DNA of 64,000 bases, taken from Diphasiastrum complanatum. Its lineage: Eukaryota; Streptophyta; Lycopodiopsida; Lycopodiales; Lycopodiaceae. Below the pieces are notes generated by a model that worked only from the letters and a program-made list of their open reading frames with translations, made no database searches and had not been told where the DNA came from. Location of the stretch: the NCBI GenBank assembly GCA_029204225.1, contig CM055094.1, positions 21,690,346 to 21,754,345 of the forward strand, written 5' to 3'. A program made the translations under genes and the position numbers. Below, piece by piece: positions 1 through 10,520 of this stretch (position 1 is its first letter; the number at the start of each line of letters is the position of its first letter).

Positions 1-447
1 AGGGCAAGGAAAGAAGATGTACGGTTTACTTTGCTATGTCCTTGGAGGTATGCTGAGCATGCTTGGAATATGAAGAACATGTGTTTTCCAAAAATATTAG
101 TAGTCTTACAAAAAGGCTTGGAGTAACATTAGAATTTGGAAGTGGTGCACCTACTTTGGATGGATGATCACTAACAAACAATTTCTGTCTAGTCCTTTTG
201 CCGTGATATGTTCCCTCTTGTCGATATGATATTTTCATTGTGTGTCTACATATTTTTTGAACAGAATATGTGTAACCTATTTATTGTTGATTTTGATTTA
301 ATGAGCATTCAATGTTCATTTAATACATTAAATCAAATATCAACAATGAGAACATATATATATACATATATATATCTAGACCATAGATTATGAACTAAGG
401 TGGACATTTCAAAAGCAGTGAAATCAGAAGGACAGAGAACATCGATA

Positions 448-572
<125 letters not shown>

Positions 573-597
573 TTCCATGCATTGCATTCTATTTGTA

Positions 598-756
598 CTA
601 TTTCGGGTTAGACGTTGAGGCATTGTAGTCATATGTATAGAGCATCCCATCCTTAAAGGAGAACTTGTGACCATTCTCTAAGTGACTTGAATAAGCCCGC
701 CCTCCATTCATTTCAAAGTCAAGAATAATCCATGCCCCTTTCACACTCATAGCCAT
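598..756 (-). CDS. Small conserved ORF in block T, 52 aa, unknown
   Basis: Minus-strand ORF starting MAMSVKGAWIILDF and ending YNASTSNPK. It is intact here, at 27,524-27,682 and, with amino-acid changes, at 44,719-44,877. At 60,647 a one-base loss in a T run breaks it. It lies between the poly-C and (GA)n tracts and, where D is present, just upstream of D on the same strand. No signal peptide or known motif is visible. It could be the last exon of a longer gene. Persistence in three copies may only reflect recent duplication. Confidence 0.35.
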   Translation of the reverse strand: MAMSVKGAWIILDFEMNGGRAYSSHLENGHKFSFKDGMLYTYDYNASTSNPK

Positions 757-772
757 CTATACTATACAACCA

Positions 773-799
773 CCCCCCCCCCCCCCCCCCCCCCCCCCC
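773..799. repeat. Poly-C tract, 27 C
   Basis: Mononucleotide run about 17 bp upstream of the small minus-strand ORF. Paralogous sites are 21 C at 27,702, C9-G-C8 at 44,890 and GGGGGGTGGG at 60,625, so the tract is unstable. Confidence 0.95.
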
Positions 800-2189
800 T
801 TACAACAATCAAATTTTACTTGTCCAAGAATAGGAGAAAGATAAGCATGAGAAAAGGTCACAATTGTATCACATTTTAGTTGCCCAAGACAAACGTAGTG
901 CATGAGAAATTAAGGCAACAGGAAAGGCACATTCACAGTTTGTTTGAAGGGAGCTTTTCATGTCGCATAAGCACGAAGAGATGTGACGAAATAAAAGGTG
1001 AAAGTAGATTAATATTGATGTGTGTTTGCGTGAATATTTTCTGGATCCAAACATCTAGTGTGTGGCTGTTAGGCTAGAGATAGCATGATATATTAATCTC
1101 AACATCCATTGGAGCGAGCTTCCGATCCACTTGAACACAAAACCTACAAGACTATTTGCTTCATGATGTAAATGTGAATCCAACTTATCAACCATTACAG
1201 AAGATTTGAGCACCAAAGGGGCCTTTCAAAAACATACCTTTTATTTTTTTTCTCAAAAGTTTCTTCCACATGGTCCAATCAAAACACTCAAATTTGAAAT
1301 CTACGTAACGTAGCTCCTTCAAATTGATTTTCTTTTCTTTTTAAAAGAATTGTGATTTTGCGTCGGGGCAGCCCGTAAATAAGCCATTTTATTTGTAGTA
1401 TAGTATGCAACTCAGCAGAAAAATAGTGTAACTTTTGAACGGCAACTCAAATAGAGATGATTACGGTGGCATTAGAAAGCCCTCGACGAGAGCTTTTTCA
1501 ACGACACCCAACATGACCCAGTTCTGAGCTACGGTGAAGAGGTTATGGCCAGTAAGGGGGCACCATTATGGTGCATTTAAGAGTAAAGGATCAAGCAAAT
1601 ACTTATAAAACTGGTATATGCCAAGTTAGACACAATGATAAATTCATGAGAATAAGTTAGTGAAGCTCAAAAAGTCATTTGGAGTGAGTTCTTGCCGAGT
1701 CCCAATTTGTTACCTTGCTATTTGTGAACTTGCCCCAAGATAAGGTGAAAAAAAACTTTTAATATTACGAATGACAACCACGAAGCTATCATAGTTTCAA
1801 CAAAAATCATCACATACATGGGAACATTACAAAAAATCACAATATCACGCTTTACTGCCATGCTGCCATGCATGCGTTTTAGGAAATGAAAACAAACTCT
1901 GATGGGAGAAGATTTGATGCTGGCACATCCTTCTTCAGACATGGAAATGAAATTCAGAAGCCTTGAAAAGCTATGGCTTCAAAGGATCGATTTTCCATCT
2001 TTTAGTGGCGATCTATCATTCGCTACGACAGTGCTTGATTACTCCTTCGCATCCTTGGACACCATCTACATACATCCACCACGGATCCAGAGCGCCATCA
2101 TCATCCATTTTCAAAAATCCTAAGCTGCCGAGATCTGCTACATTGCACAAAAATCATCACATCTAGCACGAGCCAAATGCTTAGGGGTA

Positions 2190-3112
2190 GTGCTCCTGGA
2201 GCTTGTCAAAACCGCACATTCAACATCGATTTGGGTTGAAAGCTCGTTACTAGTACGTTACTACGAAGAAACATCATCGTTTCCACATCCTATCAGAACA
2301 ACGTTGCTCCAAATTTTTCCACAAATTTCTAGTCTCCATACACTGCCGAACAATACTCTACATACACTGCTCATAGAGCCGAGTCTAGAACATGTCTGCC
2401 ACAACATCTTCCAGTTTTGATGACCCAACTCTAGACAGAATTGACATCACCATGGAAAGCCTCGATATATATGAGATGAACACTTGGTATTAGGAGGCAC
2501 ACATGTTCCTGAGCCACATAGAGTTCCAACTTCCTCTTTTGATCAGTGGCTATCAGAGCCCATTTTGATTGCATATTGCTTATAACCCCACCGACAGATT
2601 TTCCAGTTCATGTTACCTCCTAACCGAAATTTTGTTTATATTATCACTATTTCTGGAGCTGACCTCAATACATTTGGCTTCCCTAGGGGACCGAACACAG
2701 TTAGTAGGACCCTCAAAAAAATTGAATCCATAGCATACTTAAAATACATAGACCCCTTAGAGGACAAATGGAAAAAAAAAGATGGTTACCGTGTTGAGGT
2801 CATAAATGATAAGCCCTTAGCTACTCCATGTGCCTATCTAGCGAAATATACACAGCGCTATAGGTCCAAGATCACGCGTATCCCCATGAAACTATTCCAC
2901 ATGATGGCTGTTTCTAGACTACACAATGAGAACCTTTATCACTGGGCCCAGTTTGCTTCCAACTGCCTCCATGACTATATCAAGAACAAGCAAACCTCCA
3001 CGTTATTAGGCTATCTTCTGATAGATGTCACTTTACAGTAGTTGAGCCACCGACCTCGAGTTCAAGACCAGTTGATACTAGCAGATAAAAGCTTGGGAGA
3101 CTCCCTCGGAAC
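2190..3112 (+). pseudogene. M gene copy 1 (unknown repeat-encoded protein), broken
   Basis: M is the name used here for a protein present in several copies; I do not recognise its family. This copy has the N-terminal part (2,190-2,420), ending early because the 12-aa repeats and Ser-rich segment are deleted. The best-preserved core follows (2,610-3,041, 143 codons, start MLPPNRNFVYIITISGAD). The core contains RIPMKLFHMM and WAQFASNCLHDYI. It is followed by a copia fragment instead of its own basic C-terminal tail. A gag-like or plant-mobile-domain-like role is possible but unproven. Confidence 0.55.
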
Positions 3113-3117
3113 CAGAG

Positions 3118-3325
3118 ATCCACTATTCTCACCTTGAGTGTGAGGCTTCTGCTGTTGCTACTGCACTTGATTCTTGCCCTTGGAATAGTCTTTCTTCTTG
3201 GTGTACAGGGCCATGGATTTGTCTTTGATGGACAGGACGTTGGTCTTTCTTCGCATTTCTTCCTGAAGAAGATGACTGATCACCTTTTGAAGAGTGAGGG
3301 CGGGTTGTGTGGAGATCATCACCCC
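3118..3325 (-). pseudogene. Copia gag segment from a second element
   Basis: On the minus strand the frame includes KVISHLLQEEMRRK and ALYTKKKDYSKGK, the kind of sequence that precedes the zinc knuckle in copia gag proteins. It is joined directly to the pre-integrase region of the neighbouring copia fragment, where integrase should follow. It is therefore a chimeric junction, not a normal polyprotein order. Confidence 0.55.
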
Positions 3326-4587
3326 TTTAGCAATGATCTTGCCATCCTTCTTGATGTTACATGTATTTGTGGCAAACTCCACAATCAAACCATTGTCAGG
3401 CAATTGCCCTACACTAAGCAAGTTCTTAGTGATACTGAATATGTAAAGCACTCCATCAATCTTGATCTTCCTTGAAGATCCCAAGCATAAAGGTATGGAT
3501 CCTATTCCTTCTATCTTATAAGCATAATTATTTGCTATAAAAATTTATGTGATAGGTCCTTCGTAGTTAGATAAGGTTGAAAAATACTCCCTCTTACTTG
3601 TCATGTGGGAGCTAGCCCCACTATCTATCCACCAAGGGTCTTCACCTCTTATGCTTGAAGATGAGAAACTTGACATCATGACAAAATCTTCATGAGAGCT
3701 CTCCTCTTCCGCTTGACCAAGATTTTCTTGACTTTGAGTTTGCTTCTTCTTGAAGCACTCCGAGGCATAGTGCCTCGTCTTGCCACAAAAGTAGCATTTG
3801 ATCTTCGACTTATCCTTCTTTGGCTTGCTCGAGCTTTGACTTGGTTCTTCTTGAATGCAACACCTTTGCCTTTGTATTTTCTCTTGATCTTGATGAAAAG
3901 AGCCTTGTCATCTCCATCATTGAGGGAGAGCTTCTCCTTGACTTGATGTTAGTTCTCCTACTCTCCTCGACCATGAGGAATCCTTGGAGATCTTCAAGTG
4001 AAGGCAACTTGCCCATGACTGCATAGCCTTGCACCAAGTTAGCAAAATCCATACTTAAACCATTCAAGATTGGTTGAACAAGTTCACTTTCCTTAATGGA
4101 ATCTCCTATGTAAGGAAGCTCTTTGTTTAAGTTCTTGACTCTCAGCACATATGGATTTGATTCTTCAAGGATATCAACCTTGAAATATTCTTGGATTCAT
4201 ATATCTTTTGAAGAGTTTCCCATGATTCTTGAGCCAAGATGCAAGCACCTACCTCCTTAAGAAGCTCATGAGCTACAATCATTTTATACAATGGAGAGCA
4301 ACCTTGCACCTCCTTTTGTATTTTGTAGCTTCTTGAGGGTGAATAGGCTCATCCTCTTCACCACTCACTATATCCATTAGATCTTGTAAGATAAGGATTG
4401 ATTCCATTCTTAGCTTGCAAATTGAATAATTAGAAGCATTCAATCTATCATGTGAATCCAAAAGATATGCATTCATTGATTCTTCTTGAGTCTGCTTCTT
4501 CTTGAATAGATGCAAAATAGAAATGATTAAAAGACTAGATATCCCACTACCTAGGGACTTGATAAAGCTCAAAACTTGACCTCTCAA
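3326..4587 (-). pseudogene. Ty1/copia gag-protease-preintegrase fragment
   Basis: Read on minus: a gag start at 4,476 (MNAYLLDSHDRLNASNYS); more gag at 4,148-3,810 in another frame; a CCHC zinc knuckle near 3,800-3,757 (CYFCGKTRHYASEC); the aspartic-protease signature DPWWIDSGASSHM near 3,640-3,590; and a pre-integrase segment (KIKIDGVLY, NLLSVGQL). Frameshifts separate the parts. Integrase, reverse transcriptase and RNase H are absent. Compared with 13,830-12,824, this copy keeps gag. Confidence 0.85.
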
Positions 4588-5395
4588 TAAGATCCTACCC
4601 GATATTAAGCCAAATCATATCTATTAATGTTAACAAAAATGGAAACTAGCTTGAATTTGCATAGAAATTGGATGTAGAACTGCCTCCTCCTTGATCTCGA
4701 CTTCACAAGGATATAGGATTCACCTAACCTGAACCAAAAGGAATCATATGCACATAAATATGCCTCTTCAAATCATTCCTACAAGATCAGTTGAATCATC
4801 ATGCAATAATCAATCCAAATATCTCACAAATCAAACAAAATTGAACACAATCTTGACTAGAATTGCATTCACTTGATGAGCACTTGCCAAAAACTTTGGG
4901 CTGACCCTAAAATTTAATTTCTAAGATCTCAATAAGTCTAAGAACTAACTGTTATATTAACAAAGATAAGGATCTACCTTCCTTTTGATTGATTGAAAAC
5001 TATGTGGCAGACCTACGTGGTAGACCTATGTCCCTTTGTGTGATTATTTTATGGATCCAAACATCTAGCGTGTGGCTATTAGGCTAGAGATAGCATGATA
5101 TATTAATCTCAACATCAATTGGAGCGAGCTTCCAATCCACTTGAACACGAAACTTACAAGACTATTTGCTTCATGATGTAAATGTGAATCCAACTTATCA
5201 ACAATGTGATTCCCTAGTGCACAATGTATCACTATCATCACGTGGCAGAAAGTGATTCACTTTTGTGCATATGTTCCATAGAGATGTGAGACACTTTACC
5301 GCAAATAGGCTTGAAAAAATTGGAAGGTAATTTGGTTGTACAAGAAGCAAGCGTTAAAGATTGTGCTCTCTTTCTCTTACCTTAAATGGCACAAA
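4588..5395. repeat. Copia leader plus block U, no gene seen
   Basis: Non-coding. The left half is the copia 5' leader (also at 13,831, 33,768 and inverted at 52,770 and 59,060). From about 5,050 comes block U, whose segment starting GGATCCAAACATCTAG recurs about nine times in the window. It ends with the host sequence into which the LTR element inserted. Confidence 0.75.
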
Positions 5396-5400
5396 AAAGC
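5396..5400. repeat. Target-site duplication, left (AAAGC)
   Basis: AAAGC directly abuts the left LTR and is repeated at 9,146-9,150. Empty paralogous sites at 14,950-14,990, 34,910-34,950, 51,730-51,760 and 58,670-58,700 carry the motif once. Confidence 0.9.
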
Positions 5401-6047
5401 TGTGAAAAATACAGATCCTAAGTGGATCTAAACTCCAAGATCATTGGCTTGAATGCTTGCACTCCAAACTACATAAGCTAGGAATTGGCAACACATTCTA
5501 TGCTAACTAGAATGCAAAAAACTTGATCAAAAAGCATTTATCACAAATGGAAACTTCCATAAACATCAAGTGCGGCCCAAAATAGCATTATACAGTCCAT
5601 AATACATCAGCCTACCACTTTTGGAAAGCACCTAAGATCATACACACAAAGCTTGAACTCAATCACTACACAATGCCAACAATGGAAGGAGAACCCAATA
5701 GAAAAATCTCTCATTAAGCAAATGAATACAATGGATCTGCTCCAACCTGTTTCTCCACGGCCTACCTGCTATATATATCTGAGAGAGATGACTCTCTCTC
5801 CTCTCTCTAGACCCTCCTTACCTAAAATATGCCCTATATAGGTAAAATTGGCATATATGTCCAAAATACATGAAAATGGACTCATTTCGAAGGTCTTGAA
5901 GTTTGACACTTCTTCATACTGAAAAAATACACTTACTAAAAATATCTAGACCTGTTTCACACGTGTGAAAAGTCAGATCCTAAACTATGTGCCATTTTTA
6001 GCAATTTTGGCCTAAAACTAGACAAGGAAATGTTGACAATTTTCACA
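5401..6047 (-). repeat. 3' LTR of the complete element
   Basis: 647 bp. The minus-strand start is TGTGAAAATTGTC and the end is TTTTTCACA. It differs from the other LTR by a few changes, for example GCTAACTAG versus GCTACCTAG and one single-base indel. Confidence 0.95.
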
Positions 6048-6057
6048 CTCCCTCTTC
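6048..6057 (-). other. Polypurine tract
   Basis: Minus strand GAAGAGGGAG lies directly against the 3' LTR, the expected plus-strand priming site for reverse transcription. Confidence 0.8.
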
Positions 6058-6060
6058 AAC

Positions 6061-6561
6061 TTAACTTGCTAGTTTTACAACACTACTTTGTTCCAACTTA
6101 AGAATGATCTCCATCATCAGAATAGATCTCTTCTCAAGGATCCTAATATGTACAAAATAGGACACAACATAATTGATATAGATAATAGTGTCCATATAGG
6201 ATGCTTCACTATTTCTTACATCAATTTTACATAGAATCATAAAAATGGTACATGTAAAAGAACATAGAATCTCAATTAATGAATTCCTCCATGTATCCAT
6301 CTCTGGTTTCTCTGTAAAATAGCAGCAAACAAGTTGTAAATGAAAGTGATCAACAAGTGTTTGCATGCCTCCTCCACATTTCACTATACATATAGTGAAT
6401 GCAACATGTATCTCCATGAATGAACTTCCATCACCACCTTGCCTTTGTAGATCTTCAATCCATGAAAGCCTTTGAGTGAATGAATGCCAAAAAGATGTGT
6501 TCCCTACTCCATTTAAGACAAGAGGTTGATCTTGGATTGCTTCATCAACACCAAGAGACAA
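6061..6561 (-). CDS. Unknown 166-aa ORF in the LTR element, sense strand
   Basis: Open frame from MSLGVDEAIQDQPLVL to VVKLAS, on the element's sense strand, ending just before the polypurine tract. It contains Cys-rich hydrophobic stretches but no RNase H motif or copia pol ending that I recognise. It overlaps the antisense ORF by about 80 bases. It may be chance, a degraded pol end or captured sequence. Confidence 0.3.
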   Translation of the reverse strand: MSLGVDEAIQDQPLVLNGVGNTSFWHSFTQRLSWIEDLQRQGGDGSSFMEIHVAFTICIVKCGGGMQTLVDHFHLQLVCCYFTEKPEMDTWRNSLIEILCSFTCTIFMILCKIDVRNSEASYMDTIIYINYVVSYFVHIRILEKRSILMMEIILKLEQSSVVKLAS

Positions 6562-7010
6562 GTGGCAATTCGAAGCTAGTGAAAAGCATCAAAGAAGAGA
6601 CAAATGGTCAAGGCATTTTGGATCTGTTTTTACAGGTTCTTGAAGGTTCAAGTAAGGTCTTTGGAGCTGCAAGGAAGTGTCTTCTTACTCTACCTCACTT
6701 GCCTAATCTCATGTATGAACATTGTTATGTCAATGTGTTGAAATTGTCAAATTTCAATAAAACTAGTTCCATAGTTTTGCATCCTTTGGATCTTGGAGAT
6801 GGAATAGTTATCATTGCTGGTTTGTATGATCAAGTACATGAATTCATTCAGATCTTGAAAGGTATTGAAGTGGTCAATATGTTTTCTTTTGAACAAAGTT
6901 CAAGATCTAGTATTCTAGTGTTGGCAAATTGGCAACTTGTTGACATTGTAGGATCAAGCGTTGTGTGCAAATCTTGTGGAGGTACTTCAAGTATTTCAAG
7001 TTCACCTTAG
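6480..7010 (+). CDS. Unknown 176-aa ORF antisense in the LTR element
   Basis: Open on the strand opposite to gag, starting MNAKKMCSLLHLRQEV and containing HPLDLGDGIVIIAGLYD. It is the longest ORF in the element and lies between gag and the 3' LTR, where some plant LTR elements carry extra, even antisense, ORFs. The family is not recognised. Capture of a host gene fragment is possible; chance is not excluded. Confidence 0.35.
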   Translation: MNAKKMCSLLHLRQEVDLGLLHQHQETSGNSKLVKSIKEETNGQGILDLFLQVLEGSSKVFGAARKCLLTLPHLPNLMYEHCYVNVLKLSNFNKTSSIVLHPLDLGDGIVIIAGLYDQVHEFIQILKGIEVVNMFSFEQSSRSSILVLANWQLVDIVGSSVVCKSCGGTSSISSSP

Positions 7011-7328
7011 GGTCAATACCCTAGATGTGGACTTTGATTCAAAGAGCTTCTTTAAGGCATTCCATGCCTCACTTGCACTTTGACACTTTCCAACTTCCTT
7101 GAGAAGTTCATTTGTAACATTCATTTTAATGATATGAAGAGCCCTTTTGGCCTTCTTATCAAACCTTTGTTGCTCTTGAAGTGTGAGAGGTCTCTCTTCA
7201 ATTTCTGCAACTATGTCCATGAGTTCATTCAACTCAAGTAAGGACTCCATCCTCACTTTCCAAGTAGAGTAGTTTGATGAACTCAACCTTTCACTAGACT
7301 CTAGCATGATCCCACCATTGGAAGCCAT
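7002..7328 (-). pseudogene. Copia gag N-terminal fragment
   Basis: 108 codons starting MASNGGIMLESSERLSSSNY, with STWKVRMESLLELNELMDIV and a later KKLFESKSTSRVLTL. This matches the usual start of copia gag (substrate-like NYxxWK and a helical region). It stops before any zinc knuckle and is about a third of normal gag length. Orientation agrees with the LTRs. Confidence 0.8.
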
Positions 7329-7536
7329 GATTCTAATGTTTCTTCAACTTTTAGGTTCTGTCCTAAAGCACTTAGCACTCACTTTTCTCTCAACAAATGA
7401 TAGATAAAGAGATCTATGAAGATTTAGGACCCTAAAACACTTCTATCTTGAACCTAGATGGTTTCCAAGCATAGAAAGGAAGATTGAAACACATGCAACA
7501 CTTTGCACACACTAAGAATGGATTACAAAATCAAAC

Positions 7537-8035
7537 CAACCTGAACACACTCTTGCTTAAGCTATCAAACTTTCCAGCAAGTGACCAAATCAAGTTATGG
7601 TGTGAAGAGTTACTTGCATTCTTAGAAAATACCCAAAACTAGGATGCCAAGATTACCTAGTAATGAACAAACTTGATCAACATATGATCAACACACTAAG
7701 ATATTGATTCAACCTGTAAAACCACATGTAAACCACACTTCTAAAAGTTTATAAACTCCAGCAAGTGATAAATACAAGATTTAGAGGTGAATGAATGAGC
7801 ACACTTAGTGAATCACAAGACTAGCTTCACTATCTTGTCAAATCTTGGTGTTTAGATGTAGATCTAAGATCACTTCACATGAGAATGTTCCTCAACCTGT
7901 TAAGAACCTGAAAACACACTTGCATAATGGTTAACACCTTCCAGCAAATGCTCCAATCAAATTACATAAGGAGAGTTACTTACATGCTCAACAAAGTACA
8001 CCAAAAATTATGCCAAAATTGATGACAATCTTTAC
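7537..8035. repeat. Three diverged leader repeats of about 175-183 bp
   Basis: Units start with CAACCTG at 7,537, 7,710 and 7,893, each followed by a CCAGCAA(G/A)TG segment and GAGTTACTT-type text. They lie in the untranslated leader between the primer site and gag. Confidence 0.6.
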
Positions 8036-8487
8036 AATATGCTCTTCACAATGGAGCTTGCAATATGTTCACCCAAAAAGGGGATCTTTCATCCAAATGG
8101 GAGCTTTGCTCAGCCTTTAGGAGAATTACAACTCACTCAAAAGAGCATTTGTCATCCACTTAAGGAGAAGTTTCATCCACTTAAGGAGAGTGTTCATCCA
8201 AGAATGGAGATTGTCAACAATAGGATTGAAAAGAACATTGTTAGTATTGAATATGCACAAGCCTCACAATCACAAATGATTAGGTGTTATGATCTGATCC
8301 AAAATAGTTTCTTTTCAGCCTCTGATCTTCAATAGACCTGAAATATGCTTTTGATCCACAAGTTCAACTCACAAAACAAAGGTTAGTAAGATTTGATCAA
8401 CAAAGCAATGCAAAATCATGCTAGAACTTGATCAAACATCCAAATATCACCAAAAATGGAATACTTACTGTAAATAGAAGCCAACCA

Positions 8488-8499
8488 GCTCTGATACCA
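8488..8499 (-). other. Primer binding site, initiator-Met tRNA
   Basis: Minus strand TGGTATCAGAGC immediately follows the 5' LTR with no spacer. This is the classic plant copia primer site complementary to the 3' end of initiator tRNA-Met, and it fixes the element's orientation. Confidence 0.95.
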
Positions 8500-9145
8500 T
8501 GTGAAAAATACAGATCCTAAGTGGATCTAAACTCCAAGATCATTGGCTTGAATGCTTGCACTCCAAACTACATAAGCTAGGAATTGGCAACACATTCTAT
8601 GCTACCTAGAATGCAAAGAACTTGATCAAAAAGCATTTATCACAAATGGAAACTTCCATAAACATCAAGTGCGGCCCAAAATAGCATTATACAGTCATAA
8701 TACATCAGCCTACCACTTTTGGAAAGCACCTAAGATCATACACACAAAGCTTGAACTCAATCACTACACAATGCCAACAATGGAAGGAGAACCCAATAGA
8801 AAAATCTCTCATTAAGCAAATGAATACAATGGATCTGCTCCAACCTGTTTCTCCACGGCCTACCTGCTATATATAGCTGAGAGAGATGACTCTCTCTCCT
8901 CTCTCTAGACCCTCCTTACCTAAAATATGCCCTATATAGGTAAAATTGGCATATATGTCCAAAATACATGAAAATGGACTCATTTCGAAGGTCTTGAAGT
9001 TTGACACTTCTTCATACTGAAAAAATACACTTACTAAAAATATCTAGACCTGTTTCACACGTGTGAAAAGTCAGATCCTAAACTATGTGCCATTTTTAGC
9101 AATTTTGGCCTAAAACTAGACAAGGAAATGTTGACAATTTTCACA
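8500..9145 (-). repeat. 5' LTR of the complete element
   Basis: 646 bp partner of 5,401-6,047. It carries the promoter in minus orientation. High identity to its partner implies a young insertion. Confidence 0.95.
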
Positions 9146-9150
9146 AAAGC
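9146..9150. repeat. Target-site duplication, right (AAAGC)
   Basis: Second copy of the 5-bp target site. Sequence after it resumes block U (CTACTAGAATATCG) exactly as in the uninserted paralogs. Confidence 0.9.
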
Positions 9151-9809
9151 TACTAGAATATCGAACCAATAATATCACAAGCTACATTCAAATGTGCTAA
9201 GATAACACGAAAGTGCAGCACAATTTGCTTATAATAGGCTACTTGCAAATGATCATAATCATGGTGAGCTGCAAACTCGATCTTTGCCATTACAAATTAG
9301 CCTACACTTGGTATAAATAGCATCATTTCCACCAAAAAGAAACTTCCAGAGGAAGTTGATTCGTAGAAAAACTAGCATTTCAACCTCATAAAACTCTTTA
9401 AGAATCTAGGTCCTTAATTTTCTCATTTGGTGTAGCTATGTATGTAAGCAAATGTTGCAGAACATTACAAAAAGTCACAATATCATGCTTTACTGCCATT
9501 AGGAAATGCAAACAAACTCTGATGGGAGAAGATTTGATGCTGGCACTTCCTTCTTCAGGCATGGAAATGGAATTCAGAAGCTTTGAAAAGCTATAGCTTC
9601 AAAGGATTGATTTTCCATCTTTTAGTGGCGATCTATCATTTTCTACGACCGTGCTTGATTACTCCTTCGCATCCTTGGACACCATCTACATACATCCACC
9701 ATGGATCCAGAGCGCCATCATCATCCATTTTCAAAAACCCTAAGCTGCCGAGATCTGCTACATTACACAAAAATCGTCACATCTAGCATGAGCCAAATGC
9801 TGAGGGGTA
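9151..9809. repeat. Block U end and block S upstream of M
   Basis: Repeated sequence also at 29,193-29,747 and inverted at 51,065-51,700 and 58,003-58,680. It holds a TATA box at 9,312 and short frames with scattered stops. A frame containing MGEDLMLA is open past a TGG codon at 1,970 but has TAG in the paralogs. No convincing gene. Confidence 0.7.
9312..9319 (+). promoter_or_regulatory. TATA box TATAAATA upstream of M
   Basis: Consensus TATA box kept in four paralogs (29,250; inverted 51,569 and 58,511). It points toward the M reading frame about 500 bp downstream, so it may drive M transcription. Confidence 0.5.
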
Positions 9810-10178
9810 GTGCTACTGGAGCTTGTCAAAACCACACATTCAACATCGATTTGGGTGGAAAGCTCTCTACTAGTACGTTATCGCGAAGAAACATCATCGT
9901 TTCCACATCCTATCAGAGTGACATTGCTCCAAATTTTTCCACAAATTTCTAGTCTCCATACACTGCCGAGCAATACTCTACATACACTGCTCATAGAGCC
10001 GAGCCCCCATACTCTGCAATCACCATGGACTGAGCCGAGCGTCCATACTATGCATTCACTGTGGACCAAGTTGAGCGTCCATATTCTGGATACAAACTTG
10101 ACTGAGCCGAGTCCATCAAAAGTCGACCGATCCGAATCCCTCCACAGTCGATCGAGCCGAGACTCCACTTGTAAATAG
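9810..10178 (+). pseudogene. M gene N-terminal part, 122 codons
   Basis: Starts MLLELVKTTHSTSIWVESS and runs through three 12-aa repeats of the SLWTxLSVHTLH type, ending DSTCK where gypsy sequence is joined. In the longer copy at 20,168 the frame continues into Ser-rich sequence. Here it is truncated by the junction. Function unknown. Confidence 0.45.
10001..10108. repeat. 36-bp minisatellite, three units
   Basis: Units start GAGCCCCCATACTCTG or GAGCGTCCATACT at 10,001, 10,037 and 10,073, each exactly 36 bp (12 codons). The array therefore adds 12-aa repeats without breaking the M frame. Confidence 0.85.
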
Positions 10179-10179
10179 A

Positions 10180-10520
10180 TTTTAAAAACCATATTATGGT
10201 ATTTAAAGATAAGTTTGACCAGATAGTCTCTATTTATGGGGAGACTAATGTACTCCCGTCATCGATGGTTTGCTCGGCGGAAGTTATGGAAAAACTACAT
10301 GATTCTAAGTATGAGCTTTTTCATCTTGTTTTGAAATCTCGTATGCATTGTGATGTGAATGATGATGTGAATGTGTTAACATGCTTTAACACCAAAAATT
10401 AGCATCAAGAACAGCTTTTAATGCAAGATTTAAAACAAGAGTTCAATGATGTTTTTCCTAAATAGGTACGATTCTCTGAGGTACATACTTCTAATTATAT
10501 TGCAGTCCGTTTTAAGCACA
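10180..10520 (+). pseudogene. Ty3/gypsy pol fragment (protease to RT spacer)
   Basis: Frame with VFKDKFDQIVSIYGETN, KLHDSKYELFHLVLK and, past a stop, LLMQDLKQEFNDVFPK. The last is the typical lead-in to gypsy reverse transcriptase. The protease and the RT core are absent. It is fused in front to M sequence at DSTCK/IDF. Confidence 0.75.

Larger units (their letters stand above)
5401..9145 (-). mobile_element. Complete non-autonomous LTR retrotransposon, copia-like
   Basis: About 3,745 bp with two nearly identical LTRs (about four differences by eye), TG...CA ends, 8-bp terminal inverted repeats TGTGAAAA/TTTTCACA, a 5-bp target-site duplication, a primer site matching initiator-Met tRNA and a purine tract. 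Together these define a recent, complete insertion oriented on minus. The interior codes only a short gag N-terminus. No protease, integrase or reverse transcriptase is visible, so it would need proteins from another element. Two longer overlapping ORFs of unknown origin occupy the place of pol. Confidence 0.95.

Noticed and set aside
26-238. 70-codon frame MKISYRQEGTYHGK (also 27,034 and 62,758)
   Set aside because: Kept in three copies, but the copies are nearly identical in DNA sequence, so conservation is uninformative. No motif recognised.
8039-8335. 98-codon plus-strand frame in the LTR element leader
   Set aside because: Short internal repeats (CATCCACTTAAGGAGA) in an untranslated leader, and opposite to the element.
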